Below are positions 35,421 through 44,779 of a stretch of DNA of 64,000 nucleotides, one piece after another. A program made the translations under genes and the position numbers. How positions within the stretch are numbered: the stretch's first letter is position 1; each line of letters opens with the position of its first letter. Source of the stretch: Cellulomonas sp. WB94 (GTDB taxonomy: Bacteria; Actinomycetota; Actinomycetes; Actinomycetales; Cellulomonadaceae); NCBI RefSeq assembly GCF_003115775.1, contig NZ_QEES01000004.1, positions 62,001-126,000 on the forward strand, in the 5' to 3' direction. The notes under the pieces are model-generated. The model was not told the origin of the DNA. It made no database searches and saw only the letters and a list, made by a program, of their open reading frames with translations.

Positions 35421-35461
35421 TCGAACAGGTGTTTGATCCGGTCGCGTCGCTGACCTAGGCT
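35421..35461 (+). promoter_or_regulatory. lexA promoter with LexA box
   Basis: TTGATC (35433-35438), 17 bp, TAGGCT (35456-35461) is a good sigma-A type promoter. The LexA box TCGAAC-AGGT-GTTTGA at 35421-35436 (one mismatch) overlaps the -35, giving autorepression. The leader to the lexA GTG is about 125 nt. Confidence 0.85.
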
Positions 35462-35591
35462 GGCGACGCAGGACAAGGTCACCACGAGCCACTGACACGC
35501 AGTCCGTGTGGGGCGTTCGGGGGTCGACCGGGGCGTACGACCAGGGCGCACAGACGCGCGACACGAGGCACGCAGAAGCGAGGAGTCGACG

Positions 35592-36374
35592 GTGGCGAGA
35601 GACCGCGGGACCGGCCATGGTCCGGAGAACGGGACGACCGCGCACGTCGACGAGGCCGGGCTCGCGTCCGTGCATGCCCTGCCCGACAGCCCGCCTGACG
35701 CCGACGGGCTCACCACGCGCCAACGCATGGTCCTCGAGACGATCCGGTCCTCGGTCGAGTCGCGCGGCTACCCGCCGAGCATGCGCGAGATCGGCGAGGC
35801 CGTCGGGCTGACGAGCCCCTCGAGCGTCAAGCACCAGCTCACGACGCTCGAGCGCAAGGGGTACCTCCGGCGCGACCCGAACCGCCCACGTGCCATCGAG
35901 GTCGTGCAGGCCGACGACTCGCGCAGCGTGCAGCAGTGGTCACCGTCAGGCGCGTTCGGCTTCGGCGACGAGGATGCCGCCCAGCGCGACGGCAAGCCGA
36001 CGCCCTCCTACGTGCCCGTCGTCGGGCGTATCGCCGCGGGTGGACCGATCCTCGCCGAGCAGGCCGTCGAGGACGTGTTCCCGCTCCCCCGGCAGCTCGT
36101 CGGCGACGGCGACCTGTTCCTGCTCAAGGTCGTCGGCGACTCGATGGTCGACGCGGCGATCTGTGACGGCGACTGGGTGGTCGTCCGGCGTCAGCCGGTC
36201 GCTGAGAACGGCGAGATCGTCGCCGCGATGATCGACGGCGACGCGACGGTCAAGACGTTCAAGCGGATCGACGGTCATGTCTGGCTCATGCCGCACAACC
36301 CGGCGTACGCCCCGATCCCGGGCGACGAGGCCCAGCTCCTCGGTCGCGTCGTCACCGTGCTGCGGAGCCTGTGA
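35592..36374 (+). CDS. lexA: SOS repressor LexA
   Basis: LexA represses DNA-damage genes and cleaves itself when bound to RecA filaments. The 260-residue product has a Gly/Ala-rich N-terminal extension (1-35), a winged-helix domain (about 38-105, [20 protein letters not shown] and [12 protein letters not shown]) and a peptidase S24 domain. The cleavage site is Ala-Gly in VGRIAAGGP, the nucleophile is Ser about 184 ([11 protein letters not shown]) and the Lys about 221 (ATVKTFKR). GTG at 35592 is preceded by AGGAG; an earlier in-frame GTG is less likely. Confidence 0.97.
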   Translation: MARDRGTGHGPENGTTAHVDEAGLASVHALPDSPPDADGLTTRQRMVLETIRSSVESRGYPPSMREIGEAVGLTSPSSVKHQLTTLERKGYLRRDPNRPRAIEVVQADDSRSVQQWSPSGAFGFGDEDAAQRDGKPTPSYVPVVGRIAAGGPILAEQAVEDVFPLPRQLVGDGDLFLLKVVGDSMVDAAICDGDWVVVRRQPVAENGEIVAAMIDGDATVKTFKRIDGHVWLMPHNPAYAPIPGDEAQLLGRVVTVLRSL

Positions 36375-36493
36375 GGTCCAGCGCCACCTGAGCCCGTCGA
36401 GGTGCGGCGCCGATCGAGCTGAGCGACGCTGAACGGTGGCGTCACCCGCCGGCGGCACGACCCACGGTGGCGCCACGACGGAAGGAGCGAGAC

Positions 36494-36769
36494 ATGCCAG
36501 GACGACTTCGAGATCCGGGCCCCAGCGTCAAGGACGCTCGGCTGTACGAGGCGCTGCGCGAGGACGGGAACAGCAAGGAGAAGTCCGCGCGCATCGCGAA
36601 CGCGGCCGCTCGCACCTCACGCAGTGCGGTCGGTCGCAAGGGCGGCAGGTCGGGCGACTACGACGACTGGACCGTGACCGAGCTGCGACGCAAGGCGGCC
36701 GAGGTCGGTATCGCCGGCCGTTCGCGAATGCGCAAGAGCGAGCTCATCTCCGCGCTCCGCGAGCACTGA
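36494..36769 (+). CDS. Small basic protein with Rho-N/SAP-like C-terminus (DUF7218-like)
   Basis: The 91-residue product has an N-terminal region MPGRLRDPGPSVKDARLYEA with SKEKSARIANAAAR, typical of small actinobacterial stress-type proteins, and a C-terminal helix-extended-helix segment DDWTVTELRRKAAEVGIAGR then SRMRKSELISALR that matches Rho termination factor N-terminal domains. It probably binds nucleic acid. The ATG at 36494 follows GAAGGAGCGAG, fixing the start. It is downstream of lexA with its own ribosome site and may be co-transcribed. Confidence 0.8.
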   Translation: MPGRLRDPGPSVKDARLYEALREDGNSKEKSARIANAAARTSRSAVGRKGGRSGDYDDWTVTELRRKAAEVGIAGRSRMRKSELISALREH

Positions 36770-36770
36770 G

Positions 36771-36837
36771 CCCAGACTGAGCTCCCAGGCGGACCCGAGT
36801 ACCGAGGTCCGTCCAAGCCGGACGTGCCCGGTCTGGG
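36771..36837. terminator. Candidate bidirectional terminator downstream of ldh
   Basis: CCCAGAC (36771-36777) can pair with GTCTGGG (36831-36837), enclosing an inner stem CGGACC/GGTCCG (36790-36811). It fills the gap between two convergent genes. Confidence 0.4.
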
Positions 36838-36846
36838 TACGCCCGG

Positions 36847-37851
36847 TCAGAACCCGAGGCGCCGCGCAACAGCAGTGAGCGACTCGGCAGACCGCCGCAG
36901 CCCCGCGAGCTCCTCGGCGGACATCGGCACCTGGAGCCGCTCCCCCGCCCCGTCCCGACCGACGAGGGTGGGGACGGACAGGCACACGTCGCTGATGCCG
37001 TAGTAGCTGTCGAGGAGCGAGGAGATCGGCAGGATGCGCTGCTCGTCGTTGATGACCGCCTCGATGATGCGCGAGCTCGCGAGGGCGACCGCATAGTTGG
37101 TCGCGCCCTTGCCGGCGATGATCCGGTAGGCCGACTCGACCACCTCATGGGCGATCTGGTCCCGCGCCTCCGCGGTGAGCTGCCCCCGTCCCCTGATGCC
37201 GTGCCAGTCGAGCAGCGGGACCGCCCCGATCGTCGCCGAGCTCCACAGGGGCAGCTCGGTGTCGCCGTGCTCCCCCGCGACGTACGCGTGCACGTTCTGC
37301 ACCGCGACGCCGGTGTGCTGCGCGATGAGGTAGCGCAACCGGGACGAGTCGAGGACTGTGCCCGAGCCGAAGAGCTGGGCGGGCGGCAGCCCCGAGATCT
37401 TCAGCGCGGCGTACGTGACGATGTCCACGGGGTTGGTGACCATCAGGTAGACCGCGTGGGGCGCGACCTCCACGAGCGGCGGGAGCATCGTCGAGATCAG
37501 GGAGATCGTCGCCTCGGCGAGGTCGATGCGCGTCTGCCCGGGCTTCTGCTTCGCGCCCGCGGTGATCACGACGACGTCGGCGTCAGCACACACGGCCATG
37601 TCGTCCGAGCCGACCACCTCGGCCATCGGCATGAACTGCACGCCGTGCCCGAGGTCCAGCGCCTCGGCCTCGACCTTGGCCGTGTTGATGTCGTAGAGCG
37701 CCACGGTGCGCGCTGCTCCGCGCATCAGCGCCGCGTACGCGATGGTCGAACCCACCGCGCCTGCACCCACGATCGCGAGCTTGGTCCGGCGGTGCAGGCC
37801 GGCCGTGGTTCCCGGCAGGCCCAGCTCGTCGCTGTCGACGTTCTCGCTCAT
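36847..37851 (-). CDS. ldh: L-lactate dehydrogenase
   Basis: This NAD-dependent enzyme interconverts pyruvate and L-lactate, giving a fermentative redox outlet. The 334-residue product has the nucleotide loop VGAGAVGSTIAYA (about 31-43), DIVTYAALKISGLP, the catalytic His in VAGEHGDTELPLWS and LGHGVQFMP. These features favour lactate over malate dehydrogenase. ATG at 37851 follows AAGGAGCACCCC. Single gene, convergent with the small Rho-N protein. No Rex-type site was confirmed upstream. Confidence 0.93.
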   Translation of the reverse strand: MSENVDSDELGLPGTTAGLHRRTKLAIVGAGAVGSTIAYAALMRGAARTVALYDINTAKVEAEALDLGHGVQFMPMAEVVGSDDMAVCADADVVVITAGAKQKPGQTRIDLAEATISLISTMLPPLVEVAPHAVYLMVTNPVDIVTYAALKISGLPPAQLFGSGTVLDSSRLRYLIAQHTGVAVQNVHAYVAGEHGDTELPLWSSATIGAVPLLDWHGIRGRGQLTAEARDQIAHEVVESAYRIIAGKGATNYAVALASSRIIEAVINDEQRILPISSLLDSYYGISDVCLSVPTLVGRDGAGERLQVPMSAEELAGLRRSAESLTAVARRLGF

Positions 37852-37960
37852 GGGGTGCTCCTTGTCGCGGTGCCGCACCCGGATCAGGCCAGGCGTCGGG
37901 CAGGTCGGTCAGGCAAGGTCGGTGGGGCAGGGTTCGAGAGGCAACGTCGGTCGGGTCAGG

Positions 37961-40096
37961 CTAACCGGACGTGGCGAGACGGCGCAGCGCAGCGAGGGCG
38001 ACCTCGCGGTCCGTCGTCCGCCAGAAGTCGGGGAGCGACCGCGCGAGGAACTCGCCGTACCGCGCCGTGGCGAGCCGCGGGTCGAGCACAGCGACGACCC
38101 CGCGGTCCTCGGTGGTCCGGATGAGCCGACCGGCACCCTGCGCGAGCATGAGGGCGGCATGGGTCGCCGAGACCGACATGAAGCCGTTGCCGCCCGCGGC
38201 AGCCACCGCCTCCGAACGCGCGGAGCGCACCGGGTCGTCGGGCCGCGGGAAGGGGATGCGGTCGATGATCACGAGACGGCAGGCCGCACCGGGCACGTCG
38301 ACGCCCTGCCACAACGAGAGCGTCCCGAACAGGCACGTCGACTCGTCGGCGGCGAACTCGCGCACCAGCGTCGGCAGCTGGTCGTCTCCCTGCGCCAGGA
38401 CCGGCAGGTCGAGCCGGTCACGCATCGCCTGGGCCACGGCGTCCGACGCCCGCCGGGACGAGAACAGCCCGAGCGTGCGGCCGCCCGCGGCCGTGATGAG
38501 TTCCGCGATCTCGTCGAACTGCGCCTCGGTTGCCGGCTCACGACCCGGCGGGGGTAGGTGCCGCGCGATGTAGAGGATCCCTTGCCGGGGATAGTCGAAG
38601 GGACTGCCCACGTCGAGCCCGTGCCACGGCTGCACGTCGCCGATCGCAGCAGCGGGGGCATCCGACCCAGGGACGGCCGTGGCAGCCGGAGCCAGCTGCA
38701 CGGGACCCTGCGCCTCGGCATCCGCCCGAGCGTCCAGACCGACGGAGCGCGCGATCGGAGCGAACGACCCGCCGAGGGCCAGCGTGGCCGACGTGAGGAT
38801 GCCGGACCGGCCCGCGAGCAGGTTCGTGCGGATCAGTCCGTTGACGGCGAGCGGCGCGGCGAGGAGCCGGGTCATCGTCGGGCCCCGGCTGCTCCCGTCA
38901 CCGCGTTCGCACCACAGCACGCTCTGCCGGTTCTGCTCCGGGTCGGCGGCCATGCGCTCGGCCGTCTCGAACAGCAGCAGCATGGCCGAGACCGCCATCT
39001 TCAGGCCGCCCTCGACCGATCCCGCGCCGTTCGATGCTGACGTCCCGCCGGGCTTGAGCGCCGTCAGCAGTCCTCGGGCCGCGTCGCGTACGGCGCCGAC
39101 CGCAGCGCGCGCGTCGGAGGGCAACCCCGTCGGGAACCTGCCCTCGGGCAGCGCGGCGAGGACGGCACCCAGGACGGCGCCGGCGGTGTCGAGATCGGTG
39201 GTGGGGATGCCCCCGTGGCGGCGCGCGAGGCGGGCGGCGTGCTCGACGGTGGCGATCGACAGCTCGGCGGTCGCCTGCGCGGTGACCCGGTCCGTCAGCT
39301 CGTGCGCCTCGTCGACGATGACGACCTTGTGCTCGGGCAGGACACCGGGCGACCCCGACGCGGCGATCCCGAGCATCGCGTGGTTCGTCACGACGACGTC
39401 GGCCTCCCGCGAGTGGGTGCGCGCGCGCTCAGGGAAGCAGTCGGCGATCATCGGGCACTTCGGGCCGAGACACTCCATCGCGGTGACCGAGACCTGGCGC
39501 CACGCGCGCTCGCTCACGCCGGGCACGAGGTCGTCGCGGTCGCCGGTGTCGGTCTCGGCGGCCCACTCGCGCAGGCGGACGACCTGGTCGCCGAGGCTCT
39601 CGTCGGAGCCGCGCCTGCCACGGGCTCCCTTGCCGACCACCGGCTCGGGCGCGGGGTGCTCCGCGGCGCCGGCGTGGTCGCCCAGGTCGAAGAGCGTGCC
39701 CGGCTCGTCCTGCGGGTAGCCGCCGGCGACCTTGTGCACGCAGAGGTAGTTGTGCCAGCCCTTGAGCAGCGCGATGTCGGGCATCCGTGGGAGCCGGGGC
39801 GCGAGCGCCTGCGCGACGAGCGGCAGGTCACGCGTGACCACCTGGCGCTGCAGCGCCAGGGTCGCCGTCGAGACGACCACCCGCTCGTCGTTCAGCACCG
39901 CGTGCCGCACCGCGGGCACGAGGTAGCCGAGCGACTTCCCGGTGCCGGTCCCGGCCTGGACGAGCAGGTGCTCACCCTTCTCGATCGCCCCGGCGACGGC
40001 CCGGGCCATCTCGTGCTGACCGTCCCGTCGAGCCCCGCCGAGCGCGGCGACCGCGAGGTCGAGCAGCTCGTCGACAGAGGCGGCGGGGTCGGGCAC
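37961..40096 (-). CDS. DinG/XPD-family ATP-dependent DNA helicase
   Basis: This 711-residue superfamily 2 helicase has Walker A QAGTGTGKSLGYL (about 47-59), four cysteines for a 4Fe-4S cluster (NYLCVH and ECLGPKCPMIADCF), Walker B VIVDEAHEL and a C-terminal motif VI (QGAGRLIRTTEDRG). It fits the DinG-like iron-sulfur helicases that unwind DNA from 5' to 3'. The GTG at 40096 is the first sensible start. It lies downstream of hflX on the same strand. No LexA box was found upstream, so SOS control is not supported here. Confidence 0.93.
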   Translation of the reverse strand: MPDPAASVDELLDLAVAALGGARRDGQHEMARAVAGAIEKGEHLLVQAGTGTGKSLGYLVPAVRHAVLNDERVVVSTATLALQRQVVTRDLPLVAQALAPRLPRMPDIALLKGWHNYLCVHKVAGGYPQDEPGTLFDLGDHAGAAEHPAPEPVVGKGARGRRGSDESLGDQVVRLREWAAETDTGDRDDLVPGVSERAWRQVSVTAMECLGPKCPMIADCFPERARTHSREADVVVTNHAMLGIAASGSPGVLPEHKVVIVDEAHELTDRVTAQATAELSIATVEHAARLARRHGGIPTTDLDTAGAVLGAVLAALPEGRFPTGLPSDARAAVGAVRDAARGLLTALKPGGTSASNGAGSVEGGLKMAVSAMLLLFETAERMAADPEQNRQSVLWCERGDGSSRGPTMTRLLAAPLAVNGLIRTNLLAGRSGILTSATLALGGSFAPIARSVGLDARADAEAQGPVQLAPAATAVPGSDAPAAAIGDVQPWHGLDVGSPFDYPRQGILYIARHLPPPGREPATEAQFDEIAELITAAGGRTLGLFSSRRASDAVAQAMRDRLDLPVLAQGDDQLPTLVREFAADESTCLFGTLSLWQGVDVPGAACRLVIIDRIPFPRPDDPVRSARSEAVAAAGGNGFMSVSATHAALMLAQGAGRLIRTTEDRGVVAVLDPRLATARYGEFLARSLPDFWRTTDREVALAALRRLATSG

Positions 40097-40172
40097 CGCG
40101 TCAGCCTAGCCGCGCCCGCGGACCGCCCCGACGGCAGCACTCACCGTGCGGGCCCACGGCCACGCCGGGATC

Positions 40173-41732
40173 TCACGCCGGTCGCACCGCCGCGGACGCG
40201 AGCTCGGCGGCGAGGTTGGCGTCGACACGTCCGCGCAGCGCGGTCCCCGCGGCCGTGTGCTCCTCGGCCTCGATCTCGCCGTGGAGGTGCACGCGGCTGA
40301 CGAGGTCGCCCCGGTCGTAGGGGATGACGACATCGACGCTGACCCCGGGTCGCGGCAGCTGGTCGGCGATGAGCGCCTGGAGCTCGTCGATGCCCTCACC
40401 CGTCCGGGCCGAGACGACGATCGCGCCGGGTTCGCGCGAGCGGAGCCGGGCGATCGCCGCGGGGTCCGCGAGGTCCGCCTTGTTGAGCACGATCACCTCG
40501 GGGACGTCCATGGCCCCCGGGATGTCCGCGAACACGTGCCGGACGGCGGCGATCTGCCCCTCGGGGTCGGGGTGCGAGACGTCGACGACGTGGATCACCA
40601 GGTCGGCGTCCGCGACCTCCTCGAGCGTCGAGCGGAAGGCCTCGACGAGCTGGTGCGGCAGCGACCGGACGAACCCGACGGTGTCGGTGAGGGTGTAGAT
40701 GCGCCCGTCGGCGGCCTCGGCGCGACGCACCGTCGGGTCGAGCGTCGCGAACAGCGCGTTCTCGACCAGCACGCCCGCCCCCGTCAGCCGGTTCAGCAGC
40801 GAGGACTTGCCGGCGTTGGTGTAGCCGGCGATCGCGACCGAGGGGATCGCGTTGCGCTTGCGGGACGCGCGCTTGGTGACCCGGGCGGGCTCCATCGCGG
40901 CGATCTCGCGGCGCAGCTTGGCCATACGGTCGCGGATGCGACGCCGGTCGAGCTCGATCTTGGTCTCACCGGGTCCACGCGATCCCATGCCGGCTGCCGC
41001 TCCACCGACCTGCCCGCCGGCCTGGCGGGACATCGAGTCGCCCCACCCGCGCAGGCGCGGGAGCAGGTACTGGAGCTGCGCGAGCTCGACCTGCGCCTTG
41101 CCCTCCCGGGACTTGGCGTGCTGGGCGAAGATGTCGAGGATCAACGCGGTGCGGTCGACCACTTTGACGCGCACGACGTCCTCGAGCGCGCGCCGTTGCG
41201 AGGGTGCGAGGTCGCCGTCGACGATCACGGTGTCCGCGCCCACGGCGGCGACCATGGTCGCGAGCTCGGCGGCCTTGCCGGAGCCGAGGTAGGTGCTCGG
41301 GTCGGGAGTGCGTCGCCGCTGCAGCAGGGCGTCGAGAACGAGCGAGCCGGCGGTCTCCGCGAGGGCCGCAAGCTCACGCAGGGAGTTCTCCGCATCCTGC
41401 GCGGTGCCCGCCCCCCACAGGCCGACGAGCACGACCTTCTCCAGCCGAAGCTGGCGGTACTCGACCTCGGTGACGTCCTCGAGCTCGGTCGACAGGCCCA
41501 CGATGCGGCGGAGCGAGGCGCGCTCCTCGAGCTCGAGCTGGTCGCCGTCGTACGACGAGCGGTCCGTGCCGCCGTCGTGCACCGTGGTGCCCGCCCTCGC
41601 GAGCACACGTGCCACGACGTCGTCCGCGACCTCCTGCGCACTGCGTGGCGCGACGACCTCGTCGGCTGTGCCCTCGTGCGTGCTGGGGTGCTGCGGGTCG
41701 TTCACGCGGTGCCTCTCATTCGTCCTGCTCAT
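40173..41732 (-). CDS. hflX: Ribosome-associated GTPase HflX
   Basis: HflX is a GTPase that splits stalled or hibernating ribosomes. The 519-residue product has an N-terminal HflX domain (YLGSGKAAELA), the subdomain with ILDIFAQHAKSREGKAQVELA and GPGETKIELDRR, then the G domain: G1 AGYTNAGKSSLLNRL, G3 DTVGF, G4 NKAD. The start is either ATG at 41732 or GTG at 41706, the latter with GAGAGG in front; both lie before the conserved region. It is divergent from the methyltransferase gene. Confidence 0.95.
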   Translation of the reverse strand: MSRTNERHRVNDPQHPSTHEGTADEVVAPRSAQEVADDVVARVLARAGTTVHDGGTDRSSYDGDQLELEERASLRRIVGLSTELEDVTEVEYRQLRLEKVVLVGLWGAGTAQDAENSLRELAALAETAGSLVLDALLQRRRTPDPSTYLGSGKAAELATMVAAVGADTVIVDGDLAPSQRRALEDVVRVKVVDRTALILDIFAQHAKSREGKAQVELAQLQYLLPRLRGWGDSMSRQAGGQVGGAAAGMGSRGPGETKIELDRRRIRDRMAKLRREIAAMEPARVTKRASRKRNAIPSVAIAGYTNAGKSSLLNRLTGAGVLVENALFATLDPTVRRAEAADGRIYTLTDTVGFVRSLPHQLVEAFRSTLEEVADADLVIHVVDVSHPDPEGQIAAVRHVFADIPGAMDVPEVIVLNKADLADPAAIARLRSREPGAIVVSARTGEGIDELQALIADQLPRPGVSVDVVIPYDRGDLVSRVHLHGEIEAEEHTAAGTALRGRVDANLAAELASAAVRPA

Positions 41733-41890
41733 CCGTCCTGCCAGGGTCGACCGACCCTCGTGCGCCGCCATCCGAACCGTCGGACGTGCCACGGACGACC
41801 GCGGCGCTGCCTCAAGCCTGACACGCCGGACGCGCGAACCCGCAAGGTATTCGCTGCAAGCGCACGCATCGCGCGTCGGCCGGAGGCGGA

Positions 41891-41896
41891 TAGGGT
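41891..41896 (+). promoter_or_regulatory. -10 element for a leaderless mRNA (methyltransferase)
   Basis: TAGGGT lies 7 nt before the GTG at 41904. No ribosome site is present, so the transcript probably begins at or next to the start codon. Confidence 0.6.
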
Positions 41897-41903
41897 CGCG
41901 GAC

Positions 41904-42515
41904 GTGACCACGAACGACCACTACTTCACGGCGGAACCCGCCTCGCCCGACGAGCGCCGCGAGGTCAAGGTCCACCTCGCCGGACGCGACGTCGACGTCG
42001 AGACGGCCGGCGGCGTGTTCTCCCCGGGCCACGTCGACCTCGGGACCGATGTGCTGCTCCGCGCCGTGCCCGCGCCGCCCGCGACCGGCGACCTCCTGGA
42101 CCTCGGCTGCGGCTGGGGTCCCCTCGCGCTGAGCCTCGCGCTCGCCTCGCCTGACGCTCGGGTCTGGGCGGTCGACGTCAACGAGCGGGCTCTCGACCTC
42201 GTCCGCCGCAACGCCGAGCGGCTCGGCTGCGCGAACGTCGTCGCGGCGCGGCCGGACGAGGTCCCGGACGACGTGCGGTTCGCCGCGTTGTGGTCGAACC
42301 CGCCGATCCGGGTGGGCAAGGAGTCGCTGCACGAGCTCCTGCTGCACTGGCTCCCCCGCCTCGCCGTCGGCGCGAGCGCGCACCTGGTCGTCGGCAAGAA
42401 CCTCGGCGCCGACTCTCTCCAGCGATGGATCGCCGAGCAGCTCGGAGACCGCGCCGACGTCGAGCGCGTCTCGACCTCGAAGGGCTTCCGCGTGCTGCGG
42501 GTCACCGCCCGCTGA
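41904..42515 (+). CDS. RsmC/MTS-type class I SAM-dependent methyltransferase
   Basis: This 203-residue methyltransferase begins VTTNDHYFTAEPASPDERRE, the small methyltransferase domain start seen in RsmC relatives. Motif I is LLDLGCGWGPLALSLAL and the catalytic NPP motif is LWSNPPIRVGKE. The motif is typical of N-methyltransferases acting on guanine or adenine in rRNA. The exact target is unknown. GTG start from a leaderless promoter. Its end overlaps the convergent thioredoxin gene by 14 bp. Confidence 0.9.
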   Translation: MTTNDHYFTAEPASPDERREVKVHLAGRDVDVETAGGVFSPGHVDLGTDVLLRAVPAPPATGDLLDLGCGWGPLALSLALASPDARVWAVDVNERALDLVRRNAERLGCANVVAARPDEVPDDVRFAALWSNPPIRVGKESLHELLLHWLPRLAVGASAHLVVGKNLGADSLQRWIAEQLGDRADVERVSTSKGFRVLRVTAR

Positions 42516-42834
42516 GCGCCGCCAGTGCCGCGCGCGCCTGCGCGAGCGTCGGGACGCCGGCGGCCCTGACGCGGTCGACGCCCTCGGCATCCAGGACGAG
42601 CACCGTCGGAGTCGCGGTGATCCCGAGCCGCTCTCCGAGCGCGAGGTGGTCGGCGATGTCGACCTCGACGTGCACCACACCCTCGGAGGTCGTGGCGACG
42701 CGCTCGAGCACGCGCCGCGTGGTGCGGCACGGCGCGCAGAACGTCGAGGAGAACTGCACGAACGTGGCACGCGTGCCGGTCGGGAGACCGAGGTCGCGCG
42801 CCAGGTCGAGCCGGGCAGCAGGTTCGGCGGGCAT
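42502..42834 (-). CDS. Thioredoxin-family protein
   Basis: This 110-residue thioredoxin fold has the active site FCAPCRTTRRVLE (CxxC, here CAPC instead of CGPC) and the cis-proline loop ATPTVLVLDA. It is a cytoplasmic thiol oxidoreductase of unknown partner. The ATG at 42834 is just upstream of the conserved region; it may be translated with dapF, which ends 14 bp before it. Position between dapF and hflX is a local feature. Confidence 0.9.
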   Translation of the reverse strand: MPAEPAARLDLARDLGLPTGTRATFVQFSSTFCAPCRTTRRVLERVATTSEGVVHVEVDIADHLALGERLGITATPTVLVLDAEGVDRVRAAGVPTLAQARAALAALSGR

Positions 42835-42848
42835 GCCGCGCTCGTGGC

Positions 42849-43826
42849 TCAGGCGCCCAGCGCGGCGAGGGCCACGTCCGCGTCGGCGACCAGGACGGCC
42901 GGGCCCGCGAGCTCGACGTGACCGCCCGGCAGGACGCTGACCCGCACCGTCCCGCCCGGCACCTCGACCAGCCAGACGTCGGGGGCACCGTCGCCCGCCC
43001 ACGCCCGCACGGCGAGCGCCGCCGCGCAGGCACCGGTCCCGCAGGAGCGCGTCTCGCCAACCCCGCGCTCGTGCACGCGCATCCGCACCCGGCCGACGAC
43101 CACGCCGTCGGGACCGGTCCCCTCGCCGAGCGGAACCACGAGCTCGACGTTCGTGCCGTGCGGGGGCACCGGCACGACGACGGGCGCGCGTGTCAGGTCC
43201 GCGGCGTCGAGCTCCGCCTGCCCCGCCAGTGCGAGGACCGTGTGCGGGTTGCCGACGTCGACGCCGAGTGCGGGGCGGACCTCGGCGAGGCCCACCACCG
43301 CGACCTCGGCGTCATAGCCGGCCTCGATGGCCCGCGGACCGCCCAAAAGGCTCCACGGACCCATGTCGACCGCGTACCACGGGACGTCGTCCGCGCTCGA
43401 GACTCCCGCCGCCGGGATCCGACGGACCCAGCGCACACCGGCACGGGTGCCGACCGCGAGCTCGCCGCCGAAGGGGTCCCACAGCCCCAGTCGCTCCAGA
43501 TACGCGGCGAAGACCCGCACCCCGTTGCCGCACATCTCCGCGACGGAGCCGTCGGCGTTGCGGTAGTCCATGAACCAGCGCGCGGACGGGTCGGCGGCGA
43601 GCACCGCGGCGCCCTCGGGGACCCGCGAGCTCTCGATGAGCCTGATGACGCCGTCGCCGCCGACCCCGGCGTGCCGGTCGGCCAGGGCGCGCACGAGCGG
43701 ACCGGACAGGTCGAGCGCACCGTCCCGGTCGTCGAGCAGCACGAAGTCGTTCTCGGTGCCGTGGCCCTTGGTCACGTGCAGGCTCGCGACCCGCTCAGCG
43801 GCTGCGGGGCTGGGTGTGCCGGTCAT
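42849..43826 (-). CDS. dapF: Diaminopimelate epimerase DapF
   Basis: DapF converts LL-DAP to meso-DAP without a cofactor, for lysine and, where used, peptidoglycan. The 325-residue product has both catalytic cysteines: NADGSVAEMCGNGVRVFAAY and RSCGTGACAAA. The first domain starts VTKGHGTENDFVLLDD. The ATG at 43826 overlaps the miaA stop by 4 nt, a conserved actinobacterial pairing. DAP may serve mainly as a lysine precursor if the organism uses ornithine in its wall. Confidence 0.97.
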   Translation of the reverse strand: MTGTPSPAAAERVASLHVTKGHGTENDFVLLDDRDGALDLSGPLVRALADRHAGVGGDGVIRLIESSRVPEGAAVLAADPSARWFMDYRNADGSVAEMCGNGVRVFAAYLERLGLWDPFGGELAVGTRAGVRWVRRIPAAGVSSADDVPWYAVDMGPWSLLGGPRAIEAGYDAEVAVVGLAEVRPALGVDVGNPHTVLALAGQAELDAADLTRAPVVVPVPPHGTNVELVVPLGEGTGPDGVVVGRVRMRVHERGVGETRSCGTGACAAALAVRAWAGDGAPDVWLVEVPGGTVRVSVLPGGHVELAGPAVLVADADVALAALGA

Positions 43827-44779
43827 GAGCCCAGACTACGGCGCGGCGCCGGGTCGGCCGTGGCCGGGTCGAGCGTGCCCGCGTCGGCAGCGGCCACGAG
43901 CTCGAGCGCGCGGTCGACGAGGGTCGGGTCGCGCGCGTCCAGCCAGTGCACGCGGGGGTCCCGCCCGAACCAGCCCATCTGCTTGCGGGCAAGCCGCCGG
44001 GTGCCGGCCGCGATGGCGGCGCGGGCCTCGGGCGCGCTGAGCTCGCCGCGCAGCAGAGCGAGGACCTCGGCATAGCCGACAGCCCGCGACGCGGTACGTC
44101 CGATGCCGTGCGCGGCGAGCGCCCGGACCTCCTCGACGAGCCCGGCCTCCCACATGTGCTCCACGCGCGCCTCGATCCGCGCGTCGAGCACGGCACGGTC
44201 GCAGTCGAGACCCAGCTGCAGGGCGGGCACCTCGTAGACGTGCTGCGGGAGGCTCGCCGAGTACGGCCGCCCCGTGAGGCCGATCACCTCGAGCGCCCGC
44301 ACGATCCGGCGCGCGTTGCGGGGACCGATCCCGGCCGCCGCGACAGGGTCGAGGCGCTCGAGCTCGGCGTGCAGAGCGCGCGACCCCTCGACCTCGACGC
44401 GCTCCTCGAGCTGTGCTCGCGCGTCGGGGTCGGTGCCGGGGAAGTCCATGTGGTCGAGCAGCGTGCGCACGTAGAGTCCCGAACCGCCCACCGCGACGGC
44501 CCGCGCACCCCGCGCGTCGATCGCGGCCAGATCGGCCCGCGCCGCGCGCTGGTAGTCGGCGACCGAGGCGTCCTGGTCCACGTCCAGCACATCGAGCTGA
44601 TGGTGCGGGATGCCCCGTCGCTCGGCCGGCGGGAGCTTCGCGGTCCCGATGTCCATGCCGCGGTAGAGCTGCATCGCGTCGGCGTTGACGATCTCTCCGC
44701 CGAGCCGCTCGGCGAGCGCCAGCCCGAGGTCGGACTTGCCGGTCGCCGTGGGGCCGACGACCGCGATGACGAGGCTCAT
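43823..44779 (-). CDS. miaA: tRNA dimethylallyltransferase MiaA
   Basis: MiaA adds dimethylallyl to N6 of A37 in tRNAs reading UNN codons. The 318-residue product has P-loop VVGPTATGKSDLGL (about 7-20), NADAMQLYRGMDIGTAKL, VVGGSGLY-like AVGGSGLYVRTLLD and RNARRIVRALEV. The ATG at 44779 overlaps the upstream LigB-like gene by 4 nt and the dapF start overlaps its stop by 4 nt. MiaB, the methylthiolation enzyme acting next, is encoded 2.7 kb away. Confidence 0.97.
   Translation of the reverse strand: MSLVIAVVGPTATGKSDLGLALAERLGGEIVNADAMQLYRGMDIGTAKLPPAERRGIPHHQLDVLDVDQDASVADYQRAARADLAAIDARGARAVAVGGSGLYVRTLLDHMDFPGTDPDARAQLEERVEVEGSRALHAELERLDPVAAAGIGPRNARRIVRALEVIGLTGRPYSASLPQHVYEVPALQLGLDCDRAVLDARIEARVEHMWEAGLVEEVRALAAHGIGRTASRAVGYAEVLALLRGELSAPEARAAIAAGTRRLARKQMGWFGRDPRVHWLDARDPTLVDRALELVAAADAGTLDPATADPAPRRSLGS

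Noticed and set aside
37884-37965. GTCGG/CAGG-rich repeats before ldh
   Set aside because: Imperfect units of varying length with no phase; likely simple low-complexity GC sequence.
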